Of a DNA stretch of 64,000 nucleotides, positions 8,912 through 17,783 are shown in pieces. Position numbers and translations under genes: made by a program. Source of the stretch: Paenibacillus sp. J45TS6. GTDB taxonomy: Bacteria > Bacillota > Bacilli > Paenibacillales > Paenibacillaceae. The stretch's first letter is position 1. Every line of letters begins with the position of its first letter. Below the pieces are notes generated by a model. The model searched no databases. It was given only the letters and a program-made list of their open reading frames with translations, and was not told where the DNA came from. Location of the stretch: contig NZ_BOSJ01000019.1 of NCBI RefSeq assembly GCF_018403285.1, positions 1 to 64,000 on the forward strand. The letters are read 5' to 3'.

Positions 8912-9781
8912 ATGACACTATCAACCGCGGTAGAAATCGTAAACGCACCGCTGTTATACAAAGGAAAAGTTCGTGAATTATATGATCTTGGCGAACATTA
9001 TCTGATTGTTGTAACGGACCGTATTTCCGCTTTTGACTATGTACTTGAGCCGGCTGTCCCTGAGAAAGGGAACGTCCTTAACCGCCTAAGTGCATTCTGG
9101 TTCGAGCAGACAAAAGGTTGGATGGAGAACCACGTTGTTCATACGGATGTTGAATTGCTTGGTGATGTGGTCAAGAACAAAGAGCAGTTGAAAGATCGCA
9201 TCATGGTGACCCGCAAAGCGGAACGTATTGATATCGAGTGTGTCGTTCGCGGCTATATTACAGGCGGCGGCTGGAGACAATACGAAGCTTCAGGAACAGT
9301 GAACGGGATTCAGCTTCCGCAAGGCCTGCGTAAGAATTCCAAGCTGGAACAGCCGATTTTTACGCCTGCTGCCAAAAATGATGTCGGTCATGATGAAGAT
9401 ATCTCAATGGCTAAGATGGAAGAGATGGTTGGAAAAGAGCTGGCTCAGGAACTGGAAGCGAAAAGCCTTGAACTTTATGCCTATGCAAGAGATTATTGCG
9501 AGAAGCGCGGCATTATTTTAGCAGATTGTAAGTTTGAATTCGGTATGGTAGATGGGAAGGTCATTCTCATTGATGAGATTTTCACACCGGATGCTTCAAG
9601 ATTCTGGGCGAAAGAAAATTATGCACTAGATGTAGAGATTGACAGTATGGACAAAGAACCTGTAAGAGCCTACCTTTCTTCTACCGATTGGGATAAAAAT
9701 AGTCAGCCTGATCCTCTTCCGCAGCACGTGGTGGAAGCTATATCAGCTCGCTATACAGATATTATGAACCGATTGATATAG
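8912..9781 (+). CDS. purC: SAICAR synthetase
   Basis: Phosphoribosylaminoimidazole-succinocarboxamide synthase of 289 residues, ligating aspartate to CAIR with ATP. It shows LYKGKVRELYDLG, VTDRISAFDYVL, VVRGYITGGGWRQY and the metal-site LIDEIFTPDASRFW. ATG 8912 lies ten bases after a TGGAGTGAT ribosome site. The protein is somewhat longer than the ~241-residue B. subtilis form, nearer to PurC proteins with the internal KNSKLEQPIFTPAAK insertion. A 672-base repeat-bearing gap follows instead of the usual tight join to purS. Confidence 0.96.
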   Translation: MTLSTAVEIVNAPLLYKGKVRELYDLGEHYLIVVTDRISAFDYVLEPAVPEKGNVLNRLSAFWFEQTKGWMENHVVHTDVELLGDVVKNKEQLKDRIMVTRKAERIDIECVVRGYITGGGWRQYEASGTVNGIQLPQGLRKNSKLEQPIFTPAAKNDVGHDEDISMAKMEEMVGKELAQELEAKSLELYAYARDYCEKRGIILADCKFEFGMVDGKVILIDEIFTPDASRFWAKENYALDVEIDSMDKEPVRAYLSSTDWDKNSQPDPLPQHVVEAISARYTDIMNRLI

Positions 9782-9784
9782 GGG

Positions 9785-9854
9785 GGCCTCATATTCAAAT
9801 CCCTCTCTCCAGTTGGCTTCGCCAAAAGTCGTTCGGGATTTGAATATTTCGGCC
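9785..9854 (+). repeat. nested hairpin after purC
   Basis: Arms ATATTCAAATCCC (9791-9803) and GGGATTTGAATAT (9835-9847) are a perfect 13-bp inverted repeat, extended by GGCC/GGCC. Inside sits TTGGC-TTC-GCCAA, which on the other strand reads as a GAA triloop. No T-run follows, so it is not an ordinary terminator. Confidence 0.8.
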
Positions 9855-9859
9855 TAGCA

Positions 9860-10092
9860 GGGAAGAGAACAGATTAAGGGCAAGAGCAAAAGCAGAAGCA
9901 AAAGCTAAAGATTAAGGACAAGAGCATGGGCCAAGGTAAAGAACAGAGGTTAAGAACGATAATAAAGGCCAAGTGCAAGAACAAAGGTTAAGGGCAAGAG
10001 CAAAAGCTAAAAGCAAAGGCAAGAAGTAAGGGCAGAGGACAATAATAACAAGGGCAATAGCAATGGTTAGCAATAAAAAGCAAACCAACAAC
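9860..10092 (+). repeat. purine-rich degenerate repeat tract
   Basis: About 230 bases dominated by A and G on the + strand, with recurring words AAGGGC, AAGAGC and AAAAGC at roughly six-base spacing. One 20-base word, TTAAGGGCAAGAGCAAAAGC, occurs exactly twice (9874-9893 and 9988-10007). Frames are broken by stops (TAA, TAG), so it is not coding. The remaining gap to purS (10093-10453) is AT-rich and I see no clear element in it. Confidence 0.8.
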
Positions 10093-10453
10093 GAGTCCAG
10101 ATGAACACTCTCTCATGTAAAGGCGTTAGAGAGATAGTGAAGTTAAAGAAAAGCAACAAAACGTAGATTAGAGTGTAGATAAAAGGGCTCGGCTCGGCAA
10201 ACAACGGCGAAACGCGACCTTATACTTCATCCCATAAATGATTAAGATAAGAAATTTTTAATCCCATATCTATTAGATGTATTGAATGAGAGATAGGGTA
10301 TGCCCTGAAATAATGATAGATTCATAAAAAGATAGAAGCTTAACGATGCTAGATTTAATAACATTCAACAATTTAATATCATCACAGTAAATCGCAAGCC
10401 TGTAACGACTAATACCAAAATCTTTTACCATTCCTTAGGAGGAACTTCCGATT

Positions 10454-10699
10454 ATGATAAAAGCTACTGTATACGTGACGATCAAACAAAGCGTGCTAGA
10501 CCCGCAAGGTGTTGCTGTGCAAGGTGCACTTCATTCCATGGGTTTTGCAGAAGTGGACAGTGTACGAATTGGGAAATACCTTGAACTCACTTTAGATACA
10601 AGTGATAAAAAGGAAGCAGAAGAACGCGTAAAAGTGATGTGTGAGAAGCTGCTCGCAAACACGGTTGTAGAAGACTATCGCTTTGAGTTGGAGGGTTAA
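10454..10699 (+). CDS. purS: FGAM synthase subunit PurS
   Basis: An 81-residue small subunit of the three-part formylglycinamidine ribonucleotide synthase (PurS-PurQ-PurL), which helps channel ammonia from PurQ to PurL. It has the family pattern KATVYVTIKQSVLDPQG near the N-terminus and VRIGKYLEL in the middle. ATG follows AGGAGG with a rather long (11-base) spacing. purQ starts three bases after the stop. Confidence 0.95.
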   Translation: MIKATVYVTIKQSVLDPQGVAVQGALHSMGFAEVDSVRIGKYLELTLDTSDKKEAEERVKVMCEKLLANTVVEDYRFELEG

Positions 10700-10702
10700 T
10701 CC

Positions 10703-11392
10703 ATGAAATTTGCAGTTCTCGTGTTTCCGGGGTCCAACTGTGATATTGACTGCTACAAAGCAGTGGAAGAAACGATTGGGCAAACGGTTGATTACGTATG
10801 GCATACGGCGACGGATTTGTCAGCTTACGATTGCATCATCGTTCCTGGCGGTTTCTCTTACGGCGATTATCTCCGATGCGGAGCGATTTCCCGTTTTGCT
10901 CCTGTCATGAATGAAGTAGCTAAGGCAGCAGAGCAAGGCAAATATATTATCGGAATCTGCAACGGATTCCAAATCCTTACGGAAGCGGGTCTCCTGCCAG
11001 GTGCACTCCTCCGCAATGAAGGTATGAAATTCATTTGTCATGATTCGGTACTTAAAGTGGAAAACAATAACACTCCGTTTACTCGCGAATATGAGGCAGG
11101 CGAAGAAATCGTCATTCCAATCGCACACGGAGAAGGCAACTATTACTGTGATGAAGAGACACTGGCTGAGATTACTGCAAATAACCAGATCGTCTTTACT
11201 TATAAAAATAATCCAAACGGATCTTTAAATAACATCGCCGGTGTCAGCAACAAAGCCGGTAACGTCGTTGGCATGATGCCTCATCCGGAACGTGCCGTAA
11301 ACGAAGTACTTGGAACAACGGATGGCAAACGTATGTTTACTTCGATTTTGAATGCCTGGAGGGATCAACATGACGCAGCAAGTATCCGTTAA
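10703..11392 (+). CDS. purQ: FGAM synthase glutaminase subunit
   Basis: Class I glutamine amidotransferase of 229 residues supplying ammonia for FGAM formation. The nucleophile is Cys86 in [11 protein letters not shown] and the His/Glu pair is in MMPHPERAV. The N-terminal [16 protein letters not shown] is typical. ATG lies after GGAGGG. The 3' end overlaps purL by 23 bases. Confidence 0.97.
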   Translation: MKFAVLVFPGSNCDIDCYKAVEETIGQTVDYVWHTATDLSAYDCIIVPGGFSYGDYLRCGAISRFAPVMNEVAKAAEQGKYIIGICNGFQILTEAGLLPGALLRNEGMKFICHDSVLKVENNNTPFTREYEAGEEIVIPIAHGEGNYYCDEETLAEITANNQIVFTYKNNPNGSLNNIAGVSNKAGNVVGMMPHPERAVNEVLGTTDGKRMFTSILNAWRDQHDAASIR

Positions 11393-13613
11393 AGAACCAA
11401 CCGCAGCACAGGTTGCGGAACATAAACTTTATCAGCAAATGGGCGTTTCGGACAGTGAATATGATCTGATCGTATCCTTTATGGGTCGTCAGCCTAACTA
11501 TACAGAGATTGGCGTATTCAGTGTAATGTGGTCTGAGCACTGTGCATACAAGAACTCAAAACCATTGCTTCGCCGTTTCCCAACGACGGGAGAACGTGTT
11601 CTGATGGGACCGGGGGAAGGTGCTGGAATCGTTGACATCGGTGATAATCAAGCGGTTGTATTTAAAATCGAAAGTCATAACCATCCATCCGCAGTTGAAC
11701 CTTTCCAAGGTGCAGCAACAGGTGTGGGCGGGATTATCCGCGATATTTTCTCGATGGGTGCAAGACCGATTGCAACACTGAATTCTCTGCGTTTCGGTAA
11801 GCTCGAAAGCGACCGCGTTAAGTATTTGTTCGAACATGTTGTCTCCGGTATTGCGGGTTATGGTAACTGCATCGGAATCCCAACCGTTGGCGGCGAAGTG
11901 ATGTTCGATGAGAGCTATGACGGTAATCCGCTCGTTAACGCAATGTGTGTTGGACTGATCGATCATGATAAAATCCAGCGCGGTGTAGCCAAAGGGGTAG
12001 GCAATCCTGTGTTTTATGTGGGACCTCCAACGGGCCGTGATGGAATTCATGGGGCAACATTTGCTTCCGTTGAACTTACGGAAGAATCCGAATCCAAGCG
12101 TACGGCAGTTCAAGTCGGAGATCCGTTTATGGAAAAACTCGTTATGGAATCTTGCCTTGAACTGATCGACTCCGGTATCGTGCTTGGTATTCAGGATATG
12201 GGCGCAGCAGGACTTACATGTTCCAGTGCGGAGATGGCAAGTAAAGCTGGAAATGGCCTGGAACTATACCTAGACCAAGTACCGCAGCGTGAAGAAGGTA
12301 TGACTCCTTATGAAATGATGCTGTCTGAATCTCAAGAGCGGATGCTCTTCGTTGTTGAGCCGAAAGATGAAGCACAAGCGATGGAAATTTTTGAACGTTG
12401 GGGCGTTATCTGTGCCAAAGTTGGTAAAGTAACCGATGACGGAAGACTCAAACTATATCATCACGGCGAGGTTGTTGGCGACATGCCAGTTCATGCACTT
12501 GTTGACGAATGTCCGGTGTACAACAAACCTTCTGCTGTTCCTGAATATTATGTTGAAAATGGAAAAATCGACACCCTGCGTTATGAAGAAGTGTCGGATC
12601 TTACAGGCGCTCTAAAAACAGTATTGTCCTCGCCGACAGTATCCAGTAAAGCGTGGGTATACAACCAATATGATTACATGGTTCGGACAAGTACAGCCGT
12701 TCGTCCTGGTTCCGATGCAGCGGTGGTAACCGTTCATGGAACACGTAAAGGACTTGCTATGACGACAGACTGTAACGGACGTTATGTATATCTCGACCCA
12801 GAAGTGGGCGGCAAAATTGCAGTCAGCGAAGCTGCTCGTAACATTGTCTGCTCCGGAGCAGAACCACTGGCAATTACAGATAACCTGAACTTTGGTTCTC
12901 CTGAAAAACCAGAAATTTTCTGGCAAATGGAAAAATCCGTAGACGGTATGGCAGAAGCTTGTAACGTGCTTGGAACACCGGTTATCGGTGGTAACGTAAG
13001 TATGTACAACGAAAATGCCAAAGGAGCAATCTACCCGACTCCGGTTGTGGGTATGGTGGGTCTCGTACACGATACAGATCATATTACGACACAAGGCTTC
13101 AAAAACGAAGGAGATGTTATTCTCCTGCTTGGGGATACTTTTGCTGAACTTGGCGGCAGTGAATTCCAGTATGCGGTTCATGGTGTGACCGAAGGACGTC
13201 CGCCGAAACTGGATCTGGCTACGGAGAAAGCACTTCTAGATGCAGTACTTGGCGCGATTCAAAAAGGACTTGTCGAGTCTGCGCATGACTTATCTGAGGG
13301 CGGTCTGGCTGTTGCTCTAGCTGAAAGTTGTATCAGCGGCGGTAAAGGGGCACAGGTAAGTCTGACAACAGAGCTTCGTAAAGATCATGCTTTGTTTAGT
13401 GAAAGCCAGTCTCGTATCTTGCTGACAGCAACGAAAGAAAATGCAGAAGCTTTAGAAGCATTTGTGAAAAATAGCGGAGTTCCTGTACAAGTGATCGGAC
13501 AAGTAACAGGCAACAATCTAACAGTGGAGTTGAACGGTACATCAGCTGTGGACGAATCGGTAGCGGTTCTGAAGCAGGTCTGGGAGGATGTTATTCCATG
13601 TCTGATGAAGTAA
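11370..13613 (+). CDS. purL: FGAM synthase catalytic subunit
   Basis: Small-type PurL, 747 residues, the ATP-dependent synthetase of the PurSQL complex. It shows the PurM-like duplicated fold with [15 protein letters not shown], the glycine-rich [13 protein letters not shown] and [26 protein letters not shown] 11370, after GGAGGGATC, was chosen; an in-frame ATG at 11352 lacks a ribosome site. It overlaps purQ by 23 bases and purF by 16, consistent with translational coupling. Confidence 0.97.
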   Translation: MTQQVSVKEPTAAQVAEHKLYQQMGVSDSEYDLIVSFMGRQPNYTEIGVFSVMWSEHCAYKNSKPLLRRFPTTGERVLMGPGEGAGIVDIGDNQAVVFKIESHNHPSAVEPFQGAATGVGGIIRDIFSMGARPIATLNSLRFGKLESDRVKYLFEHVVSGIAGYGNCIGIPTVGGEVMFDESYDGNPLVNAMCVGLIDHDKIQRGVAKGVGNPVFYVGPPTGRDGIHGATFASVELTEESESKRTAVQVGDPFMEKLVMESCLELIDSGIVLGIQDMGAAGLTCSSAEMASKAGNGLELYLDQVPQREEGMTPYEMMLSESQERMLFVVEPKDEAQAMEIFERWGVICAKVGKVTDDGRLKLYHHGEVVGDMPVHALVDECPVYNKPSAVPEYYVENGKIDTLRYEEVSDLTGALKTVLSSPTVSSKAWVYNQYDYMVRTSTAVRPGSDAAVVTVHGTRKGLAMTTDCNGRYVYLDPEVGGKIAVSEAARNIVCSGAEPLAITDNLNFGSPEKPEIFWQMEKSVDGMAEACNVLGTPVIGGNVSMYNENAKGAIYPTPVVGMVGLVHDTDHITTQGFKNEGDVILLLGDTFAELGGSEFQYAVHGVTEGRPPKLDLATEKALLDAVLGAIQKGLVESAHDLSEGGLAVALAESCISGGKGAQVSLTTELRKDHALFSESQSRILLTATKENAEALEAFVKNSGVPVQVIGQVTGNNLTVELNGTSAVDESVAVLKQVWEDVIPCLMK

Positions 13614-15079
13614 GCGTTCCGAAGTTCTGGACAGGTGACTATTACAACGAAGGTTCGGGTAAAGAAGGACTTTTCGATAAATTAAAAGAGGAATGCGGGG
13701 TTTTCGGGGTGTACAGACACCCTGAAGCCGCTTCTTTATCCTATTACGGACTTCACGCCCTTCAGCATCGTGGAGAAGAAAGTGCCGGCATGTGTGTTAG
13801 TGACGGCAATGAGTTCCATTACCACCGCGGGATGGGACTTGTAAAAGAAGTATTTACAAAAGATCTTATGGCTACTTTGACTGGAGATATCTCTATTGGT
13901 CATGTACGTTATTCGACCAGCGGAGACAGTAAACTGACGAATGCACAGCCGCTTGTATTTAAATACCGTGATGGCGATCTTGCAGTTGCCACAAACGGAA
14001 ATATCGTAAATGCACCCGAGATCCGCAAGGAACTCGAGCAGAGCGGTTCGATTTTTCAAACAACCAGCGACACGGAAGTCATTGCTCACCTGATTGCACG
14101 GTCATCGAAGGATTTAGTCGAGGCAGCAAAAGATGCTTTCCGCCGAATAGTGGGGGGCTATGCTTTTCTGATTATGACGAATGACCGTCTTCTTGTAGCA
14201 TCTGATCCACATGGACTTCGTCCGCTGACGATGGGTAAGCTCGGAGATGCTTATATTTTCGCTTCCGAGACTTGTGCACTGGAGACAATTGGTGCGGAAC
14301 TTATCCGTGACATTGAGCCTGGTGAAATGTTGATCTTGGATGAGAACGGACTTCATGAAGATCGTTTTGAGGAGCAAAAGCACCGGAAAGCACTTTGTGC
14401 AATGGAGTATATCTACTTTGCTAGGCCGGACAGTGATATGAATGGTTCAAATCAGCACGCAGCTAGAAAACGGATGGGTAGCCGAATGGCGCTTGAATCC
14501 TTCGTTGATGCTGATGTGGTGACAGGGGTACCTGACTCTAGTATATCTGCAGCGATTGGATATGCAGAGCAAACGGGCATTCCGTATGAGCTTGGAATGA
14601 TTAAGAACAAATATACAGGTCGTACATTTATTCAGCCAAGTCAGGAACTGCGAGAGCAGGGCGTGAAGATGAAGCTGAGTGCCGTACGCCGAGTAGTAGA
14701 AGGCAAACGTGTGGTTATGATTGATGATTCTATCGTGCGGGGAACTACATCGCGCCGGATCGTCAATATGCTGCGTGATGCAGGAGCAACTGAGGTACAT
14801 GTACGGATTACCTCACCTCCATTTAAAAATCCTTGTTTCTACGGGATCGACACACCAAATCGGGACGAACTCATTGCTTCTTCCAGATCGGTTGAAGAGA
14901 TTTGCAGAGAGATTAATGCGGATTCCTTGTCTTTCCTTAGTCCCGAGGGCCTGATTGCTTCGATTCAAGGCAATCATCAAGATGAATATAAAGGCGGCTT
15001 ATGCCTTGCCTGCTTTGATAATGATTATCCGACGACCCTGGATTTTAAAGAAGGGGCGAAGGCTGGCTGCGGTTGCTAA
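13598..15079 (+). CDS. purF: glutamine PRPP amidotransferase
   Basis: Committed step: PRPP plus glutamine to phosphoribosylamine. It is an Ntn-type glutaminase whose mature N-terminus should be Cys33 (EE-CGVFGVY), followed by the phosphoribosyltransferase domain with the PRPP loop [13 protein letters not shown]. Cys residues in ALCAMEY, NPCFYG and [11 protein letters not shown] correspond to the [4Fe-4S] ligands of the Bacillus enzyme. The propeptide would be 32 residues, compared with 11 in B. subtilis. ATG follows GGAGGATG and overlaps purL by 16 bases. The C-terminus ends GAKAGCGC. Confidence 0.97.
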   Translation: MSDEVSVPKFWTGDYYNEGSGKEGLFDKLKEECGVFGVYRHPEAASLSYYGLHALQHRGEESAGMCVSDGNEFHYHRGMGLVKEVFTKDLMATLTGDISIGHVRYSTSGDSKLTNAQPLVFKYRDGDLAVATNGNIVNAPEIRKELEQSGSIFQTTSDTEVIAHLIARSSKDLVEAAKDAFRRIVGGYAFLIMTNDRLLVASDPHGLRPLTMGKLGDAYIFASETCALETIGAELIRDIEPGEMLILDENGLHEDRFEEQKHRKALCAMEYIYFARPDSDMNGSNQHAARKRMGSRMALESFVDADVVTGVPDSSISAAIGYAEQTGIPYELGMIKNKYTGRTFIQPSQELREQGVKMKLSAVRRVVEGKRVVMIDDSIVRGTTSRRIVNMLRDAGATEVHVRITSPPFKNPCFYGIDTPNRDELIASSRSVEEICREINADSLSFLSPEGLIASIQGNHQDEYKGGLCLACFDNDYPTTLDFKEGAKAGCGC

Positions 15080-15128
15080 GCTAAGCAGCATAGAAAGCGA
15101 GGGCACTAGCGAAGCCGAGAATCCCCGT

Positions 15129-15709
15129 ATTTGCCGCAGGCGAACAGGGAGATTCGGCGAAGCAACGCGCGTAGCGCGAATGCACTTGCGCAGCAAGGGA
15201 AGACATTGCATTTGCCGCAGGCGAACAGGTGGACTTCCTGGCGGAGCTACGCGCGCAGCGCGAAAGAACTTGCGCAGCTAAGGGAGCCGCTGCATTTGCC
15301 GCAGGCAAACAGGTGGACTTCCTGGCGGAGCTACGCGCGTACAGCGCGAATGCACTTGCGCAGCAAGGGAAGCCACTGCATTTGCCGCAGGCAAATAGGA
15401 GGACTTCCAGGCGAAGCTACGCGCGCAGCGCGAATGCACTTGCGTAGCGAGGGAAGCCACTGCATTTGCCGCAGGCAAACAGGTGGACTTCCTGGCGGAG
15501 CCCCGCGCGAAGCGCAGCTCTTGGCGAAGCTGAGAATCCCCGTATTTGCCGCAGGCGAACAGGGAGATTCGGCGGAGCTACGCGCGTAGCGCGAAAGAAC
15601 TTGCGCAGCTAAGGAAGCCGCCACATTTGCCAACGGCAAACAGGTGGACTTCCTGGCGGAGCTACACGCGTACAGCGTGAAGGCACTTGCACTTGTGCAC
15701 GATGAGCCA
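15129..15709 (+). repeat. seven-unit GNA-triloop hairpin array
   Basis: Imperfect tandem repeat with units starting ATTTGCC at 15129, 15210, 15294, 15380, 15464, 15544 and 15625 (unit lengths 81, 84, 86, 84, 80, 81 and ~85). Most units contain the short stems TTTGCC-GCA-GGCAAA, CGCGC-GCA-GCGCG (or GTA loop) and CTTGC-GCA-GCAAG. The loops are mainly C-GNA-G, a class known to give unusually stable DNA hairpins. Unit lengths vary modulo 3 and all frames differ between units, so it is not a coding repeat. A partial leading unit may start near 15097. Confidence 0.9.
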
Positions 15710-15807
15710 AATGTAAGCCGGTCTGAAAGACCATTAGCGATCCAATCACAAACGTAAACATAGCAAGAACACCCAAAACTCCGGTCCGCTAGCAAATTTG
15801 CGGGTGT

Positions 15808-15851
15808 CCAGAGGGGCGCTGCCCCTCTGGGGTCCTCCCTGTCAGGGAGGA
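15808..15851 (+). repeat. two perfect triloop hairpins before purM
   Basis: CCAGAGGGGC-GCT-GCCCCTCTGG (10-bp stem, 15808-15830) and TCCTCCCT-GTC-AGGGAGGA (8-bp stem, 15833-15851), two bases apart and without a T-run. They lie 40 bases upstream of the purM start and may shape mRNA decay or translation. The 15710-15807 stretch holds nothing recognisable except the palindrome GCAAATTTGC. Confidence 0.85.
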
Positions 15852-15890
15852 TTTAGGTGGGTGATTTTCCCCTTAAGGATGGTGTCCAAT

Positions 15891-16931
15891 TTGTCAGAAG
15901 CCTACAAGAATGCCGGCGTTGATATCGCGGCAGGCAACGAAGCGGTAGAAAAGATGAAAAAACATGTGAAGCGTACATTCCGTCCAGAAGTCATGACAGA
16001 TCTCGGTGGATTTGGCGCTTTGTTTGGTTTGAATAAAGACAAATATGATGAGCCGGTACTGGTATCTGGTACAGATGGTGTGGGAACGAAGCTCAAAATT
16101 GCATTCGCCATGGATCGTCATGACACGATTGGTATTGATGCAGTGGCGATGTGTGTGAATGATATTGTCGTTCAGGGTGCGGAGCCTCTTTTCTTCCTTG
16201 ATTACCTTGCTTGTGACAAAGTCGTTCCAGATAAAATTGAAGCCATCGTAGCAGGTATTGCTGAAGGCTGTCATCAATCAGGCGCAGCACTAATCGGCGG
16301 CGAGACGGCTGAAATGCCAGGGATGTACAGTGATGGTGAATATGATATTGCTGGTTTTACGGTAGGTATCGTAGATAAAGCCAAAATCATTAACGGAACT
16401 ACCATTACACCTGGAGATACCGTGATCGGGGTTGCTTCTAGCGGAGTTCATAGTAACGGATTCTCTCTAGTACGTAAGCTGCTTCTGGAGCAAGCCGGCT
16501 ATAGTCTTCATGATGAGGTTGCAGAACTGGGCGGTAAGCTTGGGGATGAACTCTTGAAGCCAACCAAAGTCTATGTGAAGCCAATCTTGGCACTCCTGGA
16601 TGAAGTGAAAGTAAAAGGAATGGCTCATATTACCGGCGGTGGATTTATCGAAAATATTCCGCGGATGCTTCCAGCAAATGTGAATGTAGAGATTAACTAT
16701 GGCTCATGGCCGATTCTGCCCATCTTTAAACTGATGCAGCAAAAAGGAAGTATTTCTAACAAAGACATGTTCACTACCTTCAATATGGGGGTTGGCATGG
16801 TGATTGTAGTAAGTGAAGCAGATGCAGAAAAAACAATCGAATCACTGCGTGCAAATGGAGAAGAAGCTTACACCATCGGCCGAGTAACGGAAGGAAACCA
16901 AGTGGTCACCTTTACTGGAGCGGAAGTATAA
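15891..16931 (+). CDS. purM: AIR synthetase
   Basis: Phosphoribosylformylglycinamidine cyclo-ligase, closing the imidazole ring of AIR with ATP. It shows [47 protein letters not shown] and [17 protein letters not shown] 15891 was chosen because it gives [10 protein letters not shown] as the second residue onward and 346 residues, as in B. subtilis, and TAAGGATGGTG (15874-15884) is then correctly spaced. ATG 15879 (350 residues) overlaps that ribosome site. It overlaps purN by one base. Confidence 0.95.
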   Translation: MSEAYKNAGVDIAAGNEAVEKMKKHVKRTFRPEVMTDLGGFGALFGLNKDKYDEPVLVSGTDGVGTKLKIAFAMDRHDTIGIDAVAMCVNDIVVQGAEPLFFLDYLACDKVVPDKIEAIVAGIAEGCHQSGAALIGGETAEMPGMYSDGEYDIAGFTVGIVDKAKIINGTTITPGDTVIGVASSGVHSNGFSLVRKLLLEQAGYSLHDEVAELGGKLGDELLKPTKVYVKPILALLDEVKVKGMAHITGGGFIENIPRMLPANVNVEINYGSWPILPIFKLMQQKGSISNKDMFTTFNMGVGMVIVVSEADAEKTIESLRANGEEAYTIGRVTEGNQVVTFTGAEV

Positions 16932-17575
16932 TGTCCGGTTTTCGTATTGCCGTATTCGCTTCCGGGCAAGGAAGTAACTTTCAGGCTTTAGTAGAAGCTG
17001 CATCTAATGGGAAAATAGAAGGTTCGATCGAGCTTCTTGTCAGCGATAAACCGCAGGCTCTTGTTGTCCAAAAAGCACAGTCTGCGGGGATTCCCTGCCA
17101 CCTCTTTCAGCCGAAAGATTATCCTTCACGTGAAGCGTATGAACAGGAAATCGTCGAAAAACTGAATGCACTTGAGATCGATCTTGTTGTGCTGGCAGGT
17201 TATATGAGACTACTGACTCCAGTTATTGTCGAAGCGTATGCGGGAAGACTCATCAATATTCATCCTTCCCTGTTGCCAGCTTTTCCAGGTAAAAATGCAA
17301 TTGGACAAGCCTTGGATTACGGGGTAACTCTTACGGGAATAACGGTACATTTTGTGGATGGCGGAATGGATACAGGGCCTATTATTGCACAGCGTGCAGT
17401 AGAGGTCTCTACGGAAGATACCTTGGAATCGTTAGGTGAATCTATTCATGCACTGGAGCAGCAGTTATATCCAGAGGTTGTTTCTTGGTTTGCGAGAGGC
17501 CTCGTAAAACTGGAAGGACGTAAAGTTACGATTGGTGCGAAAGAATGTCAGGAAAATACTCAAACTGCACCATAG
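16931..17575 (+). CDS. purN: GAR formyltransferase (folate-dependent)
   Basis: Transfers formyl from 10-formyl-THF to GAR. It has 214 residues with N-terminal RIAVFASGQGSNFQAL, the catalytic Asn/His in INIHPSLLPAFPG and the Asp in HFVDGGMDTGPII. It is coupled to purM (TAATG). A 208-base AT-rich gap follows before purH, in which I find no clear signal. Confidence 0.97.
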   Translation: MSGFRIAVFASGQGSNFQALVEAASNGKIEGSIELLVSDKPQALVVQKAQSAGIPCHLFQPKDYPSREAYEQEIVEKLNALEIDLVVLAGYMRLLTPVIVEAYAGRLINIHPSLLPAFPGKNAIGQALDYGVTLTGITVHFVDGGMDTGPIIAQRAVEVSTEDTLESLGESIHALEQQLYPEVVSWFARGLVKLEGRKVTIGAKECQENTQTAP

Positions 17576-17783
17576 TGGAGACATTCCAACATTTTGTGCG
17601 AGGCTAGTAAAACGTATGCGGCATGATGTGATATTTCTCGGGAAATAAACGTAGTTTCGACGTTGGTCATTAGACGTAAAAGAACTGCATTATTCAAATT
17701 ATTAATCCAAATTAGACGTGTATCGGAATTAAGTTCAGAACTATTCATTCTATGTGGTGACACACAAGAGGAGGAGCTTCATC

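Noticed and set aside
9872-9905. Lys-Gly/Lys-Ser repeat peptide encoded by the purine-rich tract
   Set aside because: The frame is interrupted by stop codons within ~12 codons and has no start signal.
14955-15281. Plus-strand frame starting inside purF
   Set aside because: It is a shadow of the purF 3' end running into the repeat array, without family resemblance.
15131-15589. Open frames of ~150 residues across the purF-purM array on both strands
   Set aside because: Unit lengths vary modulo 3, so the frame reads different translations of each copy. There is no ribosome site, and all frames are open only because GC-rich repeats lack stops.
15129-15709. CRISPR array
   Set aside because: Units are 80-86 bp with no alternation of short identical repeats and unique spacers, and no cas genes are nearby.
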